64,000 nucleotides of DNA, taken from Reticulascus tulasneorum. Lineage: Eukaryota; Ascomycota; Sordariomycetes; Glomerellales; Reticulascaceae. The notes under the pieces are model-generated. The model did no database searches, was not told where the DNA came from, and saw only the letters and a program-made list of their open reading frames with translations. The stretch covers positions 868,001 to 932,000 of the forward strand of contig LSAX01000010.1 in NCBI GenBank assembly GCA_001557505.1, read 5' to 3'. This document shows positions 10,911 to 21,623 of the stretch, one piece after another. Each line of letters begins with the position of its first letter. Position 1 is the first letter of the stretch. The position numbers were made by a program, and so were the translations under genes.

Positions 10911-13136
10911 ATGACGCACGTGCATCACAAAACCTACAAACATGTGCCACTCTCAGATAACAGTTCGATTCGGCTCTTACGTATACACCGTGAAGCACCA
11001 CGGGGACTTGAGGTAGAGCTGAAAGCCTTCTCGCTCGACCAGCTGCCTTGCTATCACGCTATCTCGTACACCTGGGGAAATTCTGTACGTGAAGCGCCAT
11101 ACATAGAAGATGGCCTTCCCCCTGCTTCCAATGTTGAGGTGATAGTGGACTCGGCCACTTTGCTGGTCACAGCAAACCTTCGTGATGGCTTGGTTGCCTG
11201 GCGGGACCTGTTGAACAAGTCAGAAGAGTCACTCACGAATGACGAACGGCCCGAATCTGCGGACGGTATTCGTATTGGAGACGCAGGCAGCCTTCTTCGA
11301 GATGAATTGGCCCTAGGATTTCGTAACGCTTCTGGAGACGCTGCTTCCTTGTGGCTGTGGGCTGATGCAATCTGTATTGATCAGACCAATATGAAGGAGC
11401 GCGAATCCCAGGTGGCCCTTATGGGGCAAATATACTCCCAGGCCGACTTCGTGGTCGTCTGGCTGGGTGGCGACACTGAAAACTTTGCCAACTTCAAATG
11501 GGTGAATACCCATTTCTTAAGCTTGATCCAGCAGATCCAAGAAGAATCTCCCACGCTTGGCCCAAATTTCTATGACAGCAATCTTCGCAACTACCTTGGC
11601 ATCAGCAAACGAGATTGGCGATATATTTGGCACTGCTATCTAAGATTCTATTTCCGAAGGAGGTGGTTTTCCCGGGTCTGGGTTATGCAAGAAGTTGCTC
11701 TTGCCAAGAAAATAGTCATTTTGTGCGGCTCCCTAGTCATGGACTGGGGTAGCATGGCGAAGGTACTTTTCACCCTGATGAGTTACCTGCCGGACTGGGC
11801 AACTATCATTCTCGGGGACTTCTCGCAATGGGAAACAAAAGACAGTCGTGGATCAAATGCTCATGCGACCCGATCCTTCATTTTGAAAGACCTGGTCATG
11901 CTAATAAGAGGACGGCAAGTCGCTAGCGTCGAGTTGTCTGACGCAGGGATGGCTGTCGACAGCCTTGATTTTAAGAGATCTCACTTGCGATTCTGGTTTG
12001 CGATTCTTCAACGATTGGTACTTCAATCTGGTACTGCTGGCTGCTCAGTCCCTCACGACATGATATATGGAAGGCTTGGAATTGCTAGTAGGTTTCTCCC
12101 CAGTGGAGCTGCTGCCCCCATCACACCGAACTATCAAATACCTGTGGAGGACCTGTTCCTGGAAGTATCAACACTTTGCTTAGCCAATATGCACTCGCTT
12201 AACCATCTATCATCGATACAAAGTCCAGCTGATAAGCTAATCAAGACACTGCCATCCTGGTGCTTTGACTGTTCGGCGGTTACCCGTCACAACATCTGGG
12301 AGTTCGGACTAGATGACGGAACCAGCATCTACAACTGTTCCAGGCTCTTGGAAAATGATGTGCCGCTCCGAAAAATCGAAGGCCGGACCCTGATCTTGCA
12401 AGGGAAGCGACTAGATGCTATCATGCTGTCTGGGAGGCACCCCCTTAGCTTTGAACTAGATTTCTTCGTCTCGTTTTGTCTTCAATTGGATGACCTATAC
12501 GAACCAACGAAACAGAGTCGACAAGATGTATTCTGGAGAACTAGAATCCTAGATCTACATTCTCTAGCAAGTGCAACATACGAACACCCTGCGCCTGCAG
12601 AGATACGGGACTGGTTCAAGGATTTGGTCCTGTGCGACTTGTCACACCACTGCCTTAATTTTCATCAATCAGGCGACAAGCACCTGCTAGCAAGCTTTCT
12701 TCTTGAATATGGCTCGATATACGACCAACTCCATACTTTTGAGACACTTCTACCATCAATCACTAATATTCTGAAGTACATGCTGATTCGAGATCGATAC
12801 GAGCTGACCCATACGTTTGCTACTGAGGAAGATAAGGCATTGAATAACAGGATACTCTTGAACGAAATGCGCTATCGACAGCAGGTATTAAAACACGACA
12901 TTGAACGAGACATGATTTTGACCGAGCGCGGATATCTCGGCGTGGCCTTGACTTCTACTCGCCCTGGCGATGAGGTTTGGATCTTGGAAGGTGCCTACCT
13001 TCCCCTTGTGCTTCGCCCTAGTGCCGGTGGACATTACGCCCTTGTTGGAGATGCTTATGTCCATGGTTTCATGCACGGGGAGGCGTTGGATCGGGGTACA
13101 TCCTCCGATGAACTTCAAACTATCCATATCGTGTAG
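10911..13136 (+). CDS. HET-domain (heterokaryon incompatibility) protein
   Basis: An intronless 741-aa protein. The HET domain covers roughly residues 40-230 and shows CYHAISYTWG, the core LWADAICIDQTNMKERESQV, and FSRVWVMQEVALAKK. HET domains are cell-death-inducing TIR-like modules used in fungal allorecognition. Large proteins like this one carry a long C-terminal extension of unknown fold. ATG 10911 (MTHVHHKTYKHVPL) is preferred; an in-frame ATG at 10827 would add 28 residues. There is no partner gene next to it with a clear sensor domain, so whether it works as a vic locus is unknown. Confidence 0.88.
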   Translation: MTHVHHKTYKHVPLSDNSSIRLLRIHREAPRGLEVELKAFSLDQLPCYHAISYTWGNSVREAPYIEDGLPPASNVEVIVDSATLLVTANLRDGLVAWRDLLNKSEESLTNDERPESADGIRIGDAGSLLRDELALGFRNASGDAASLWLWADAICIDQTNMKERESQVALMGQIYSQADFVVVWLGGDTENFANFKWVNTHFLSLIQQIQEESPTLGPNFYDSNLRNYLGISKRDWRYIWHCYLRFYFRRRWFSRVWVMQEVALAKKIVILCGSLVMDWGSMAKVLFTLMSYLPDWATIILGDFSQWETKDSRGSNAHATRSFILKDLVMLIRGRQVASVELSDAGMAVDSLDFKRSHLRFWFAILQRLVLQSGTAGCSVPHDMIYGRLGIASRFLPSGAAAPITPNYQIPVEDLFLEVSTLCLANMHSLNHLSSIQSPADKLIKTLPSWCFDCSAVTRHNIWEFGLDDGTSIYNCSRLLENDVPLRKIEGRTLILQGKRLDAIMLSGRHPLSFELDFFVSFCLQLDDLYEPTKQSRQDVFWRTRILDLHSLASATYEHPAPAEIRDWFKDLVLCDLSHHCLNFHQSGDKHLLASFLLEYGSIYDQLHTFETLLPSITNILKYMLIRDRYELTHTFATEEDKALNNRILLNEMRYRQQVLKHDIERDMILTERGYLGVALTSTRPGDEVWILEGAYLPLVLRPSAGGHYALVGDAYVHGFMHGEALDRGTSSDELQTIHIV

Positions 13137-14270
13137 TAGCAATATATGATGCGCTAACTTCCCCCTATTGCAAGTCGTCGCCACTACTATGACGCCACTA
13201 GTAGTGCGCAATTCATACGGGATCTGCAAGACTTTGTCCCTATGTGTCATAGGAGAGCTCAGATCGAACCAGCAATACGCTCCACGGCAATTTCAGAACC
13301 CCCACTTATTCAAGCTTACGAGGAGTCTCAGGTGAAGGTGCTACGCCGATGAAGCTATCTGCCAAACAGGGCCAAGCTGTCGTCTCCATGATTGGTGGCT
13401 TCAAGAGCCGGATGTCTTCTTGTAGCGCTGCGTTTGTGGGGAATTGTCTTGGTTTCAGACCAGGTGCTGCCATTCTTCGCTCAGGAACCTCTCCCAGTTT
13501 CCTTAAACAATCAGAATATCTAATCACAAGGCCGGACACTCATTATGATTCTATTTTGAGCCAATAATCTCGCTGTCGATACCAGACTGGAAGGTGCTGA
13601 CGTCTTTGGCTCAGTATCAATCTCATGAATGGTGTCAAAGCCTAACTGCAGGGACCCAATGATTGCTGGAGTGGTAAAATACTAATCTTTTCACGGTTTG
13701 TAAGTTTTAATAGATAAAAAGTCTGGTTGATAATCCATACATTCAAGTTTGGCCGTCCCCGATCTGGGGGAAAGGTGGCAATTTGTCATCCCTCCAAAAC
13801 CTCTGCGTTTGGTTCATGTCTGGGAATTAATAATCGCCTCATGGCAACACCTCTCGCGGGTCAGGAATACTGCAGTAGCGACTAACCCCACTAATATCGG
13901 TCTCTTACCTCTGTGAGCTCTCGATTCATGATGTATTGCCGTGACATTGTATATAAGTCAAAGACCTTTTTCTTCTGAAATACTGTAGAATTTGAAACGA
14001 ATGACTACGCTGATAGACAAAATCTGTCAGATATATCTACACATAGATTCCTTCCTATTATCAGCAAAACCTGCAAAAATATCGTTGAGACCCAAGAGTT
14101 CAAACTTGTATTTTAAAACTTAAAACAAGCAGCTCAATTGTTTCGTCTTTTTAGTTCTATCACAAGCACTAGAAGTGGAATAACAGGTTTAGGAGAATTG
14201 CTCTGTGAATTCCTCCAGAAATCTACATAGAAGAGATTTTAAGCTCACAAAGCAAGTACCGGCGAGTATT
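13137..14270. other. Intergenic, AT-rich in its right half
   Basis: No gene was recognised. Base composition becomes AT-rich from about 13650 to 14250. Short open frames near 13306-13567 show no motif. Confidence 0.5.
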
Positions 14271-15424
14271 ATGGCTGCCAAACCGAGGATTTTCGCCACC
14301 GGAGTTACAGGTATAACTATATTGGGAGCGAAAAGAAATCTTCTTTACTAATGAGTTGCACAGGCTATGTAGGTGGTGATGCCATCTATGGCTTATTGGC
14401 AAAGCATCCCGATTTGGAAGCAGCCATCAGCATTCTTGTTCGCGATGCAGATCGAGGTCGACTAGTACAGGAAAAATGGCCCAAGGCCCGGGTTGTTATC
14501 GGCACGCTGAATGATGCCGAGCTTCTCATAGCCGAAGCGCAGCAAGCTGATATCATTCTGAATTTTGCCGACTCGGACCACCCAGTCAGCGCGGAGGCTC
14601 TGGTCAAAGGAGCACAGTTACACTCCCGTGAGCAGCCAGCATTTATTATCCATACGTCGGGAACAGGCATCCTGGCATGGAAAACTGTGCAGACGGGCGC
14701 GTTTGGAGAGCTTGAAGACAAAGTATACAATGATTGGGATGGCATCGGCGAAGTGACCTCCCTCCCCGACAGTGCAGCACACCGAAATGTGGACAAGATC
14801 TTCTTAGAGGCAGGTGCAGATGCCACAGGCGCAGTTCGCACTGCAATCGTCTGTGCGCCAACCATATATGGTATCGGACGCGGGCCTGGAAATACGCGTA
14901 GCCAGCAGTTGTATGATCTCGCGGCCCTCATCCTTGAAACAGGAACAGGAAAGCGAGTGGGTAAGGGCAACAATCGACAGACTCATATCCACTTACATGA
15001 TCTGAGTGATCTCTACGTGTTGCTTATTGAGGCTGCACTTCAGGGAGGCGGCAATGCCAGCTGGGGCCTAGAAGGATACTACTTTAGCAGCCGCGGTGAA
15101 GAGCAGGTGAGACTCATGAACTCCTCGTCATTTTCGCTCCTGACTCGTTCTCAGGACTGGGGAGAAGTTGCAGCAGCGATTGCTCAGTTCGCCCACAAGC
15201 AAGGCTATATCTCTTCTGATGCCGTGTCGGAATTCACCAAGGAAGAAGTAAGTCGATCGGCTGGACACGCTCCGGCGTCTCTCGTATTTGGTGGTAATGC
15301 GCGAGAGAAAACCATTCGGGCACCAAAGTTACTTGGCTGGGTTCCATCTCGCGGGTCAATCTTCGATGAAGTTCCCCGTGCGGTCGACTCGGAGGCCAGA
15401 CGCTTGGGCATCAGATCGACTTAG
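14271..15424 (+). CDS. NAD(P)-binding Rossmann-fold protein (extended SDR / NmrA-like)
   Basis: Exons 14271..14310, 14364..15106 and 15155..15424 give 350 aa. The first intron interrupts the cofactor motif TGVTGYVGGDAIYGL (TGxxGxxGG). Further fold features are ILVRDADRGR after beta-2, PAFIIHTSGTGIL, and RTAIVCAPTIYGIGRGPG, typical of nucleoside-diphosphate-sugar epimerase-like fungal proteins. The second intron (15107..15154, GTGAG...CTCAG) is 48 nt, in frame and stop-free, so unspliced mRNA would encode 16 extra residues. ATG 14271 directly starts the Rossmann strand. The substrate is unknown. Confidence 0.82.
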
Positions 15425-18115
15425 CAAGAGTCATCTTATCACATTTTGCTACGGGTATCGTCAACTGCAATCATTTCATTGAAAAGCTGGCATAGGCTAT
15501 TCCATATTCTCCTGGAACATCTGTTTTGTAAAATATCTATCATGTACTTTACAATTCCTGCTGTCAACTCTATAGCAACCGACGATGGCATCTTGCCGTT
15601 CGGTTGTTGATCAAAGTTCCACTACAAAGACGCCCGTAGATCTTTCTAAACCCAGATGCGGAATCCTGCGGGACTATCCCTAGTGTTGGCTTTAAGGTAT
15701 CGTAGCCATCTATCCCAGGCGTCGTTCAAGACGCTGTCGTACCTTTATTTCGTGACTGGCTGTGTCGATGATGCTGTTAGAAGATTCGAGAGACATGCGG
15801 AAGATCGCGGGGGTGGTCGTAACGGCTACGGAATTGCTTCGTGTATTCACACGCTTCCAGTGCCTAAAACTGCACAGTTGTGCGATGGAGGCAATCGATC
15901 TAGATAGCAACATAACTCCTGGCGTTCTATTATTCGACTCTGGAAAGCAGTAAGGCTCGCGAGAAGCACGAAACAAGTTCTTAGGTAGACTTGGATAATT
16001 ACAAGTAGTGAGAAACAAGGTCGAGGCCAGGCACATTGTCTATGTGATAAACTGAAAGAAACTGGGGCTGCACGCAAATCAGCATGGTCTTATATACAGC
16101 AGGTTGATCATACTTACCGATATCAGACTCGAAACTTTAGGCAGGAATGAGCAGTCGAGATGGCTTATGTGCTTAACGAGCTTTAGGCATGTACAGGCCT
16201 TCAGCAAAAGGCTGTGCCAACCTCGAATTCTCCCGCATTCGTATGATCATTGTACGGAAATTTTCAAAGGATACACCAATTGGGGACAATAGCTGGCTCC
16301 ATGCGATGGTGCTTCTGAGCGATCATCCCAACTACGAGGCTCATGGAAGGCAGGATCTCATGCCGCTCGGCAGTGTCGAGGAGACGCATTTGGAATATCG
16401 ATATCGAAATGTGGCTTTCTGCGGCTGAGCCGGTCGCTCCATTTTGCCGCGACGGTACTTAGCTGCCAAGTAGCTCACTAGAGCAAGATTGAGCTCGTCC
16501 TGTAAATAGCCGGTAAGATGGGATCGGGCATGGCCTTCATGGAGCCTTCTCTAATATGAAATTGACCAGGCAAAATCTGAAGGAACGTCATGTAAACATG
16601 ATTGGCTTCCCGATGGTCTTGGGGATGTGTGTAAGACACTCGCCGGCGCGTGCAGGGATGGCAGCTGGCCGCACCTGTTTAAACGCCTTAATTATAGAAC
16701 TTCTGTACGGTAGCCGTGGGGCTGTGGGGGGGGGAACTTAGAAGAAGCATCGAACAGCGTGAGCAGAAGAATAGAAGTTATATTGAGGTTATAGACGCCG
16801 GCCCCAACCCTGTGAATGCTATAGGAGCTCCTGCCAGAGCCTGCCCTACCGACCATCTCATAATGTAAGTAGCTCTTTCATGAGTATTAGATTATGATAT
16901 TAAAATATAGCATGCCAAAACCGTAGCTGATGTATAACAGCATTAATTATGTCTGCCCTATAACCGGCCTCGGTGTAGAAACTGGACGGTGGTGGCTATG
17001 GAAGTTTGATTCCATTGCTGGATTTGAACCGGATTTCATAGGAGACCAGCCTCGCTGCCCCCGGCGGATTAAATATAAGTCCTTCTTTTCAGTATGAACT
17101 TGGAAATAAATGATTGATAGAGCCTTTCGTCAGCCAACAAGCGTATCAAATAATATTCCACTTGTCGATCTTGAAATTATTCGTGGTACGGCACACGATC
17201 TATTGTAGTTAGACCAAGGCACCGCAGACTTAGGGACACATCATTGATCTTTTGTTCCTTCTCCTACCTGGTTGACCTCTTTACCGGGAATCACATGTTG
17301 AAGTCATCCCTACACTGTAAGGTACCTAAGGACTCGGGGAAACTTCCCTCCTGTGTCTGGTCCCGGAGGCTGCTCAGTTCACAGTAGCCTTCCAATGAAT
17401 TCACGTGTTTCTGTTACGAAGTTGTTCGCTTTGGGAATCATGTCGTTCAAGTAGGAAGCAAGAGCGACAATAGGGAGAGAATACTCTCGTCGATGCCTAT
17501 TGATTGTGCTGGTACCCAACGCTTGGAGACTGCTTGCTTCGTGCACCGAGGTTGAACCACGCGACAGAGTTCTAGTTGCCCACGAATCTTATTCTTCGGC
17601 GTCTTGAAGTGGAGCCAGGCACCTTTGTGAATTTGAATGTGCCGAACCATGGTCCGACCGTCGCCTCATTGCCTTGATTTTGCGGGAAGCTCTGGGGTAA
17701 GCGGTGCAGATGGTGTTGGGAGGGCATTTGATGTGTGGGGGGCCTCGTTGAGAAGGCTGGTTCTGGCCAATGACCGCAAGGCTCGCTCTGGTGTGAGGGA
17801 TCCTCATTTTAGCCTCGCACAAGCTGGGCACATCGGCGCTGAGCGATGACAATCCAAGCAGGCGTTTTTCGCCTCATAAGATGCCTCAAGTGTCCTTTCA
17901 CATCACATTTCGTCAGCCGCCATACGACCCAACCCCACAGAAGCGCCCAGCAGGTCGAAGCTGCATTTGGCAAGCCAGCGATGAACAGCTCGGAACACTA
18001 TACGGCCAGATCTCGTTCGAACCTGACACAGCCCTCGGCAACTTTGAGTTTGACCTTGAATCGTTCCAGCCTTACATTTGCGTTGCATCTTTGCAGATCA
18101 CCACCATAGCCCAGC
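15425..18115. other. Gene-poor 2.7-kb stretch
   Basis: No coding region with a recognisable motif. It is AT-rich around 16860-17200. A frame at 17881-18231 overlaps the start of the next gene and was not recognised. A tRNA-like B-box word at about 17018 is not supported by a cloverleaf. Confidence 0.45.
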
Positions 18116-20569
18116 ATGAAGCTTTTGAATATCAAGCTGATGGAAATGGAGTCATTTCACGATCCTCCACCCGTCCCATACGCCATTTTATCGCACACTT
18201 GGAGCCGGGAACCCAAATTTCACCAGCATGAGGTTCTCTACCAGGACATGTGCAATATTCAACAGGCAATGAAAAAGCCAGGATTCACGAAGATTAAGAT
18301 GGCATCTCGCCAAGCGGCGCGTCATGGCCTCCAGCACATCTGGATAGACACAATATGTATCGATAAAACATCGAGCGCCGAGCTTTCAGAAGCTATCAAT
18401 GCGATGGGAAATTACTACCGGTCGGCCACGATTTGTCTGGCATATCTATCAGATCTGCCAAGCAGGGATTCGAGTAATTACGGACCGAATGAGAAATCTT
18501 GGGAGCTTTCTCGATATTGGACTCGTGCTTGGACTCTTCAGGAACTGATTCTTCCATCCAAGATCGAATTTTACGACTGTGCTTGGAACCCACGAGGTTT
18601 CAAAGACACCCAACCGCTCCTTGGTGTCATCTCAAGAATCACACGCATTGAAGAGCGCGTCTTGAGAGATCGAGGCGCTCTTAGTGGCATTTCAACTGCA
18701 ACAAAGATGTCATGGGCTGCACGGCGAGAGGCGTCGAGACCTGAGGATGTTGCATATTCACTTCTGGCACTGTTTGAAGTCCATATGCCTATTATTTATG
18801 GCGAGGGAATGCATGCATTCTTGCGCCTTCAGGAAGAGATCATGAAGGCGTCAAACGATCTATCAATATTTGCGTGGATGGCCCGGGGAATGCAAGAATA
18901 CCGGGGGATTTTCGCCCAATCTCCCGCAGAGTTTTGCGGGCATGACCATTTCGAAGCCCCCACATCCACTGTGGGACCCAGAGAGTACACCCAGTTGACA
19001 AATATCGGCTTACTTGTCACGGCCAATTTTATACGATATGGGTCAGATTTAGTGATGAATGTCGCGTACAGCAAACGAGACGACGGCCAAAGCGAGCGAC
19101 GCGGAATCGTCCTTTATGAACGGCATGGCATATATGTGCGGAAGACACCAAGAAGGATCGTGAGTATCTCAGGAGAAGAGAAAGTACAAAGAGCAACAAT
19201 CATGGTTGCAAGAGGACCTGACACCAAAATTGCTGGAATGATACTTATGGATCCAGAGCACCCAAGTCTGCGGGCTTGCGGCGATGCCTCCTCCGTATTG
19301 GAGACAGCGCATGGAAAAACACGTTTCCTTTCTGGCTCTGTTTCTCCGTCGGAAGGCGGACCAAAAGAAATTGAGAAACGAAAGCCTCATCATGCAAATC
19401 CGGCCCAGAGAGTGTACAAACGGGAACCACTAGCACTGGGTCGAGGCTCTACTTCATCAAACCCGATTTCAATTAAGTCTGCAGGACAGTCCGATCACTC
19501 AGGTTCGATTGAACAGGCCAGTTTACCCAAACCTGACTCTGCAGCACTTAGTCGAACAATATCCTGCAGCAGGCAGCATCTTACTTCCTCGACAGACACC
19601 AGATTGTCGAAGCCCAGAACCTCTCGTAGTGAAAGATTACAGCCATTAATCGACCCCGGCCGCCGGCAGCGTAGTCATTCTCGTACAACATCTGAGAACG
19701 AAAGATCCAGTACAAGTAGCAGTTGCGTGATTTTGTTCGAACCAGTAGCGGAAGAAGAACTCGGCTTAGGCCTCGACCATCCGTTTCTTAGTGTTAAAGA
19801 TGAACTAGTCCGCATAGCATTGAGGGTATTTCGAGATTTCGTGGCTGCACCTCGTTGGAAGGCTCATTCTAATTCATCTGCACCTCCGTCGAGAAAGCGG
19901 CTGAGAAAGACAGCGGATGATGGTGGAACTGCGATATCATCGTCCTCTTCGGATGCAAAGCAGCAGCTATCGAAAGAGCTCGCATGCCCATACTACAAAA
20001 GTGATTCGGCCAGATACATAGCGTGTCTCAAAATTTCAGGCTTCAAGTCTATTTCAGACATAATATCCCATATATGGCACCATCACCGCCTGCCATACTA
20101 CTGTCCGATATGCCAGGAAGTATTTGAACGGGCAGGCTCCCTAGATTGCCATATCAAGGAACGGTCCTGCGAAATGCGGCCGTTGGTTCTCTTTGAAGGG
20201 ATCTCGGAAGATATGCGGGAGATGCTCTGTCGTGTTCGCCACAGGAACCTCGATGAGAAGAACCAGTGGTTCAAAATCTGGGCAATCGTGTTTCCCGATG
20301 CAACTCGGCCCAAATCACCATACCTCAACCGCGGCATAGATCTTAAAGTGTCACAGTTCCGGGCGTTCTGGCGTCAAAATGGACAGAATCTTGTTTCCGA
20401 ATTTCTTACCTCCAGAAACCTCCTCTCTTGGGATATTCCAAATGAGGAACGACAGTTGTCGGCCCTGTACTCTGCTATTCTTGTTGATGCTATCAATCAG
20501 ACTGCCATGGACACTGCTATGAGCACTATCCGACCTAAAATTGCCTCTAAGAATCATAGAACGGCCTAG
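18116..20569 (+). CDS. HET-domain protein fused to a CPYYK-type double C2H2 zinc-finger module
   Basis: An intronless 817-aa protein. The N-terminal HET domain starts with MKLLNIKLMEME and shows YAILSHTWS, HIWIDTICIDKTSSAELSEA, TRAWTLQELILP and the conserved DVAYSLLALFEVHMPIIYGEG. A Ser/Arg-rich linker (about residues 430-600) leads to a zinc-finger module from about residue 622: CPYYK-x-D, a second Cys, two His (HIWHHH), then CPIC and HIKERSC, followed by WFKIWAIVFP. The same module makes up two neighbouring genes (21624-22799 and 26451-28457). HET is the death-inducing part in known allorecognition proteins; that the zinc-finger part acts as sensor or DNA/RNA binder is inference. The 3' end lies in an inverted repeat. 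Confidence 0.88.
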   Translation: MKLLNIKLMEMESFHDPPPVPYAILSHTWSREPKFHQHEVLYQDMCNIQQAMKKPGFTKIKMASRQAARHGLQHIWIDTICIDKTSSAELSEAINAMGNYYRSATICLAYLSDLPSRDSSNYGPNEKSWELSRYWTRAWTLQELILPSKIEFYDCAWNPRGFKDTQPLLGVISRITRIEERVLRDRGALSGISTATKMSWAARREASRPEDVAYSLLALFEVHMPIIYGEGMHAFLRLQEEIMKASNDLSIFAWMARGMQEYRGIFAQSPAEFCGHDHFEAPTSTVGPREYTQLTNIGLLVTANFIRYGSDLVMNVAYSKRDDGQSERRGIVLYERHGIYVRKTPRRIVSISGEEKVQRATIMVARGPDTKIAGMILMDPEHPSLRACGDASSVLETAHGKTRFLSGSVSPSEGGPKEIEKRKPHHANPAQRVYKREPLALGRGSTSSNPISIKSAGQSDHSGSIEQASLPKPDSAALSRTISCSRQHLTSSTDTRLSKPRTSRSERLQPLIDPGRRQRSHSRTTSENERSSTSSSCVILFEPVAEEELGLGLDHPFLSVKDELVRIALRVFRDFVAAPRWKAHSNSSAPPSRKRLRKTADDGGTAISSSSSDAKQQLSKELACPYYKSDSARYIACLKISGFKSISDIISHIWHHHRLPYYCPICQEVFERAGSLDCHIKERSCEMRPLVLFEGISEDMREMLCRVRHRNLDEKNQWFKIWAIVFPDATRPKSPYLNRGIDLKVSQFRAFWRQNGQNLVSEFLTSRNLLSWDIPNEERQLSALYSAILVDAINQTAMDTAMSTIRPKIASKNHRTA

Positions 20570-20701
20570 ATGCTATCAATCATATTTCCATGTATGTAAT
20601 ATGAGCACCATCTAGGCCGCCCTATGATTCTTGAAGGCAAGTTTAGTTCGGATAGTGCTCATAGCACCGTCCATGGAAGTCGGATTCATCGCATCAGCTC
20701 G
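20483..20701. repeat. Inverted repeat with relict paralogous gene tail, plus direct repeat in the loop
   Basis: The last ~88 bp of the HET/zinc-finger gene (about 20483-20573) recur inverted at about 20610-20698 with roughly 13 mismatches. Read on the minus strand the right arm still encodes a matching tail (MDGAMSTIRTKLAFKNHRAA then stop, against MDTAMSTIRPKIASKNHRTA), so it is the end of a related gene placed tail to tail. The ~36-bp loop plus arm edge starts with a second direct copy of GATGCTATCAATCA followed by decayed similarity. No homology was found beyond the arms. Confidence 0.85.
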
Positions 20702-21623
20702 AAATTGATCGTGCGTTTAGAAGATGGACCATTTCTGCCCCGAGGTCGGGGGTACAGAAGCAGAACTAGTCATGGGTTGCCCGGCGGAAGGAGACCATTG
20801 GTGTACTTCCATTAAGAACACGGAACCTCGACAACACTGGTATACCAACAGTACATTCGACAATTTGAAGCTTATCTAGCTAAATACATTGTCCGAAACA
20901 CGAGAAATCATTTATATATTCGAGCTGGGCACTCGGCCGTTAATCTTGCTTCACCTGGCAGGCGTAAGAATGAGGGTTGGGCTGCTGGAGGAATCCTCGC
21001 GAGTGCTCTTATGTGAAGAGAACGGTGCTATTTCTGAAGCTTAGCTTTTGCCGAAGCCCTAATCACAACTGTTGATTGTACGGCTTCGAGCTGACGTTCC
21101 GATCCTGGCCCTACGATATTATTACTTCAGTGGGCTGACCGAGGCTTGGAATATAACAGCTAGTATTATGTTGCTGTTTTTGAAGCTCTTTTCCGGAGCT
21201 TGCCGTAGCTCAGTATTTACTAGGAGCTCTCTTTCACTCAAAGAATTTACATGGAGGTGGACGTTTAGCTTCCAAATCCATATAGAGTTGTCCAAACTGG
21301 ACCTGTGACTGAAACTTTGCTGTTCTGTTCGCTAGCTGCAGCACACACGTTCCGCAGCCTTAGTCGATTGACCTACTAAGTAGACTGTGTTCCAAACTAT
21401 GTTAAGACTCAAATATGTTGCAAACTGGCGCGATTTCTATGTTGTAATACTGAAGTAAGTTCACAAATGAATAAAAATTGCTTCGAACTATCAAAAACGC
21501 TTTCATCTGCAATAGCGAGATATTTGTTGACCCACGTGAAGCAAATACTAAAAGCACTGAAGCAGCTAGATGTGGAAATAACTCAAACCCCATGATACCT
21601 TGCGAGCTCGTAAAGAAATTTGA
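20574..21623. other. Intergenic region after the HET/zinc-finger gene
   Basis: Apart from the right arm of the inverted repeat (to about 20701) no gene is seen. From 20850 on it is AT-rich with only short frames. Confidence 0.5.

Noticed and set aside
16985..17060. tRNA-like B-box word (GGATTTGAACC, minus-strand GGTTCAAATCC)
   Set aside because: No matching A box, T-stem or acceptor stem could be paired around it.
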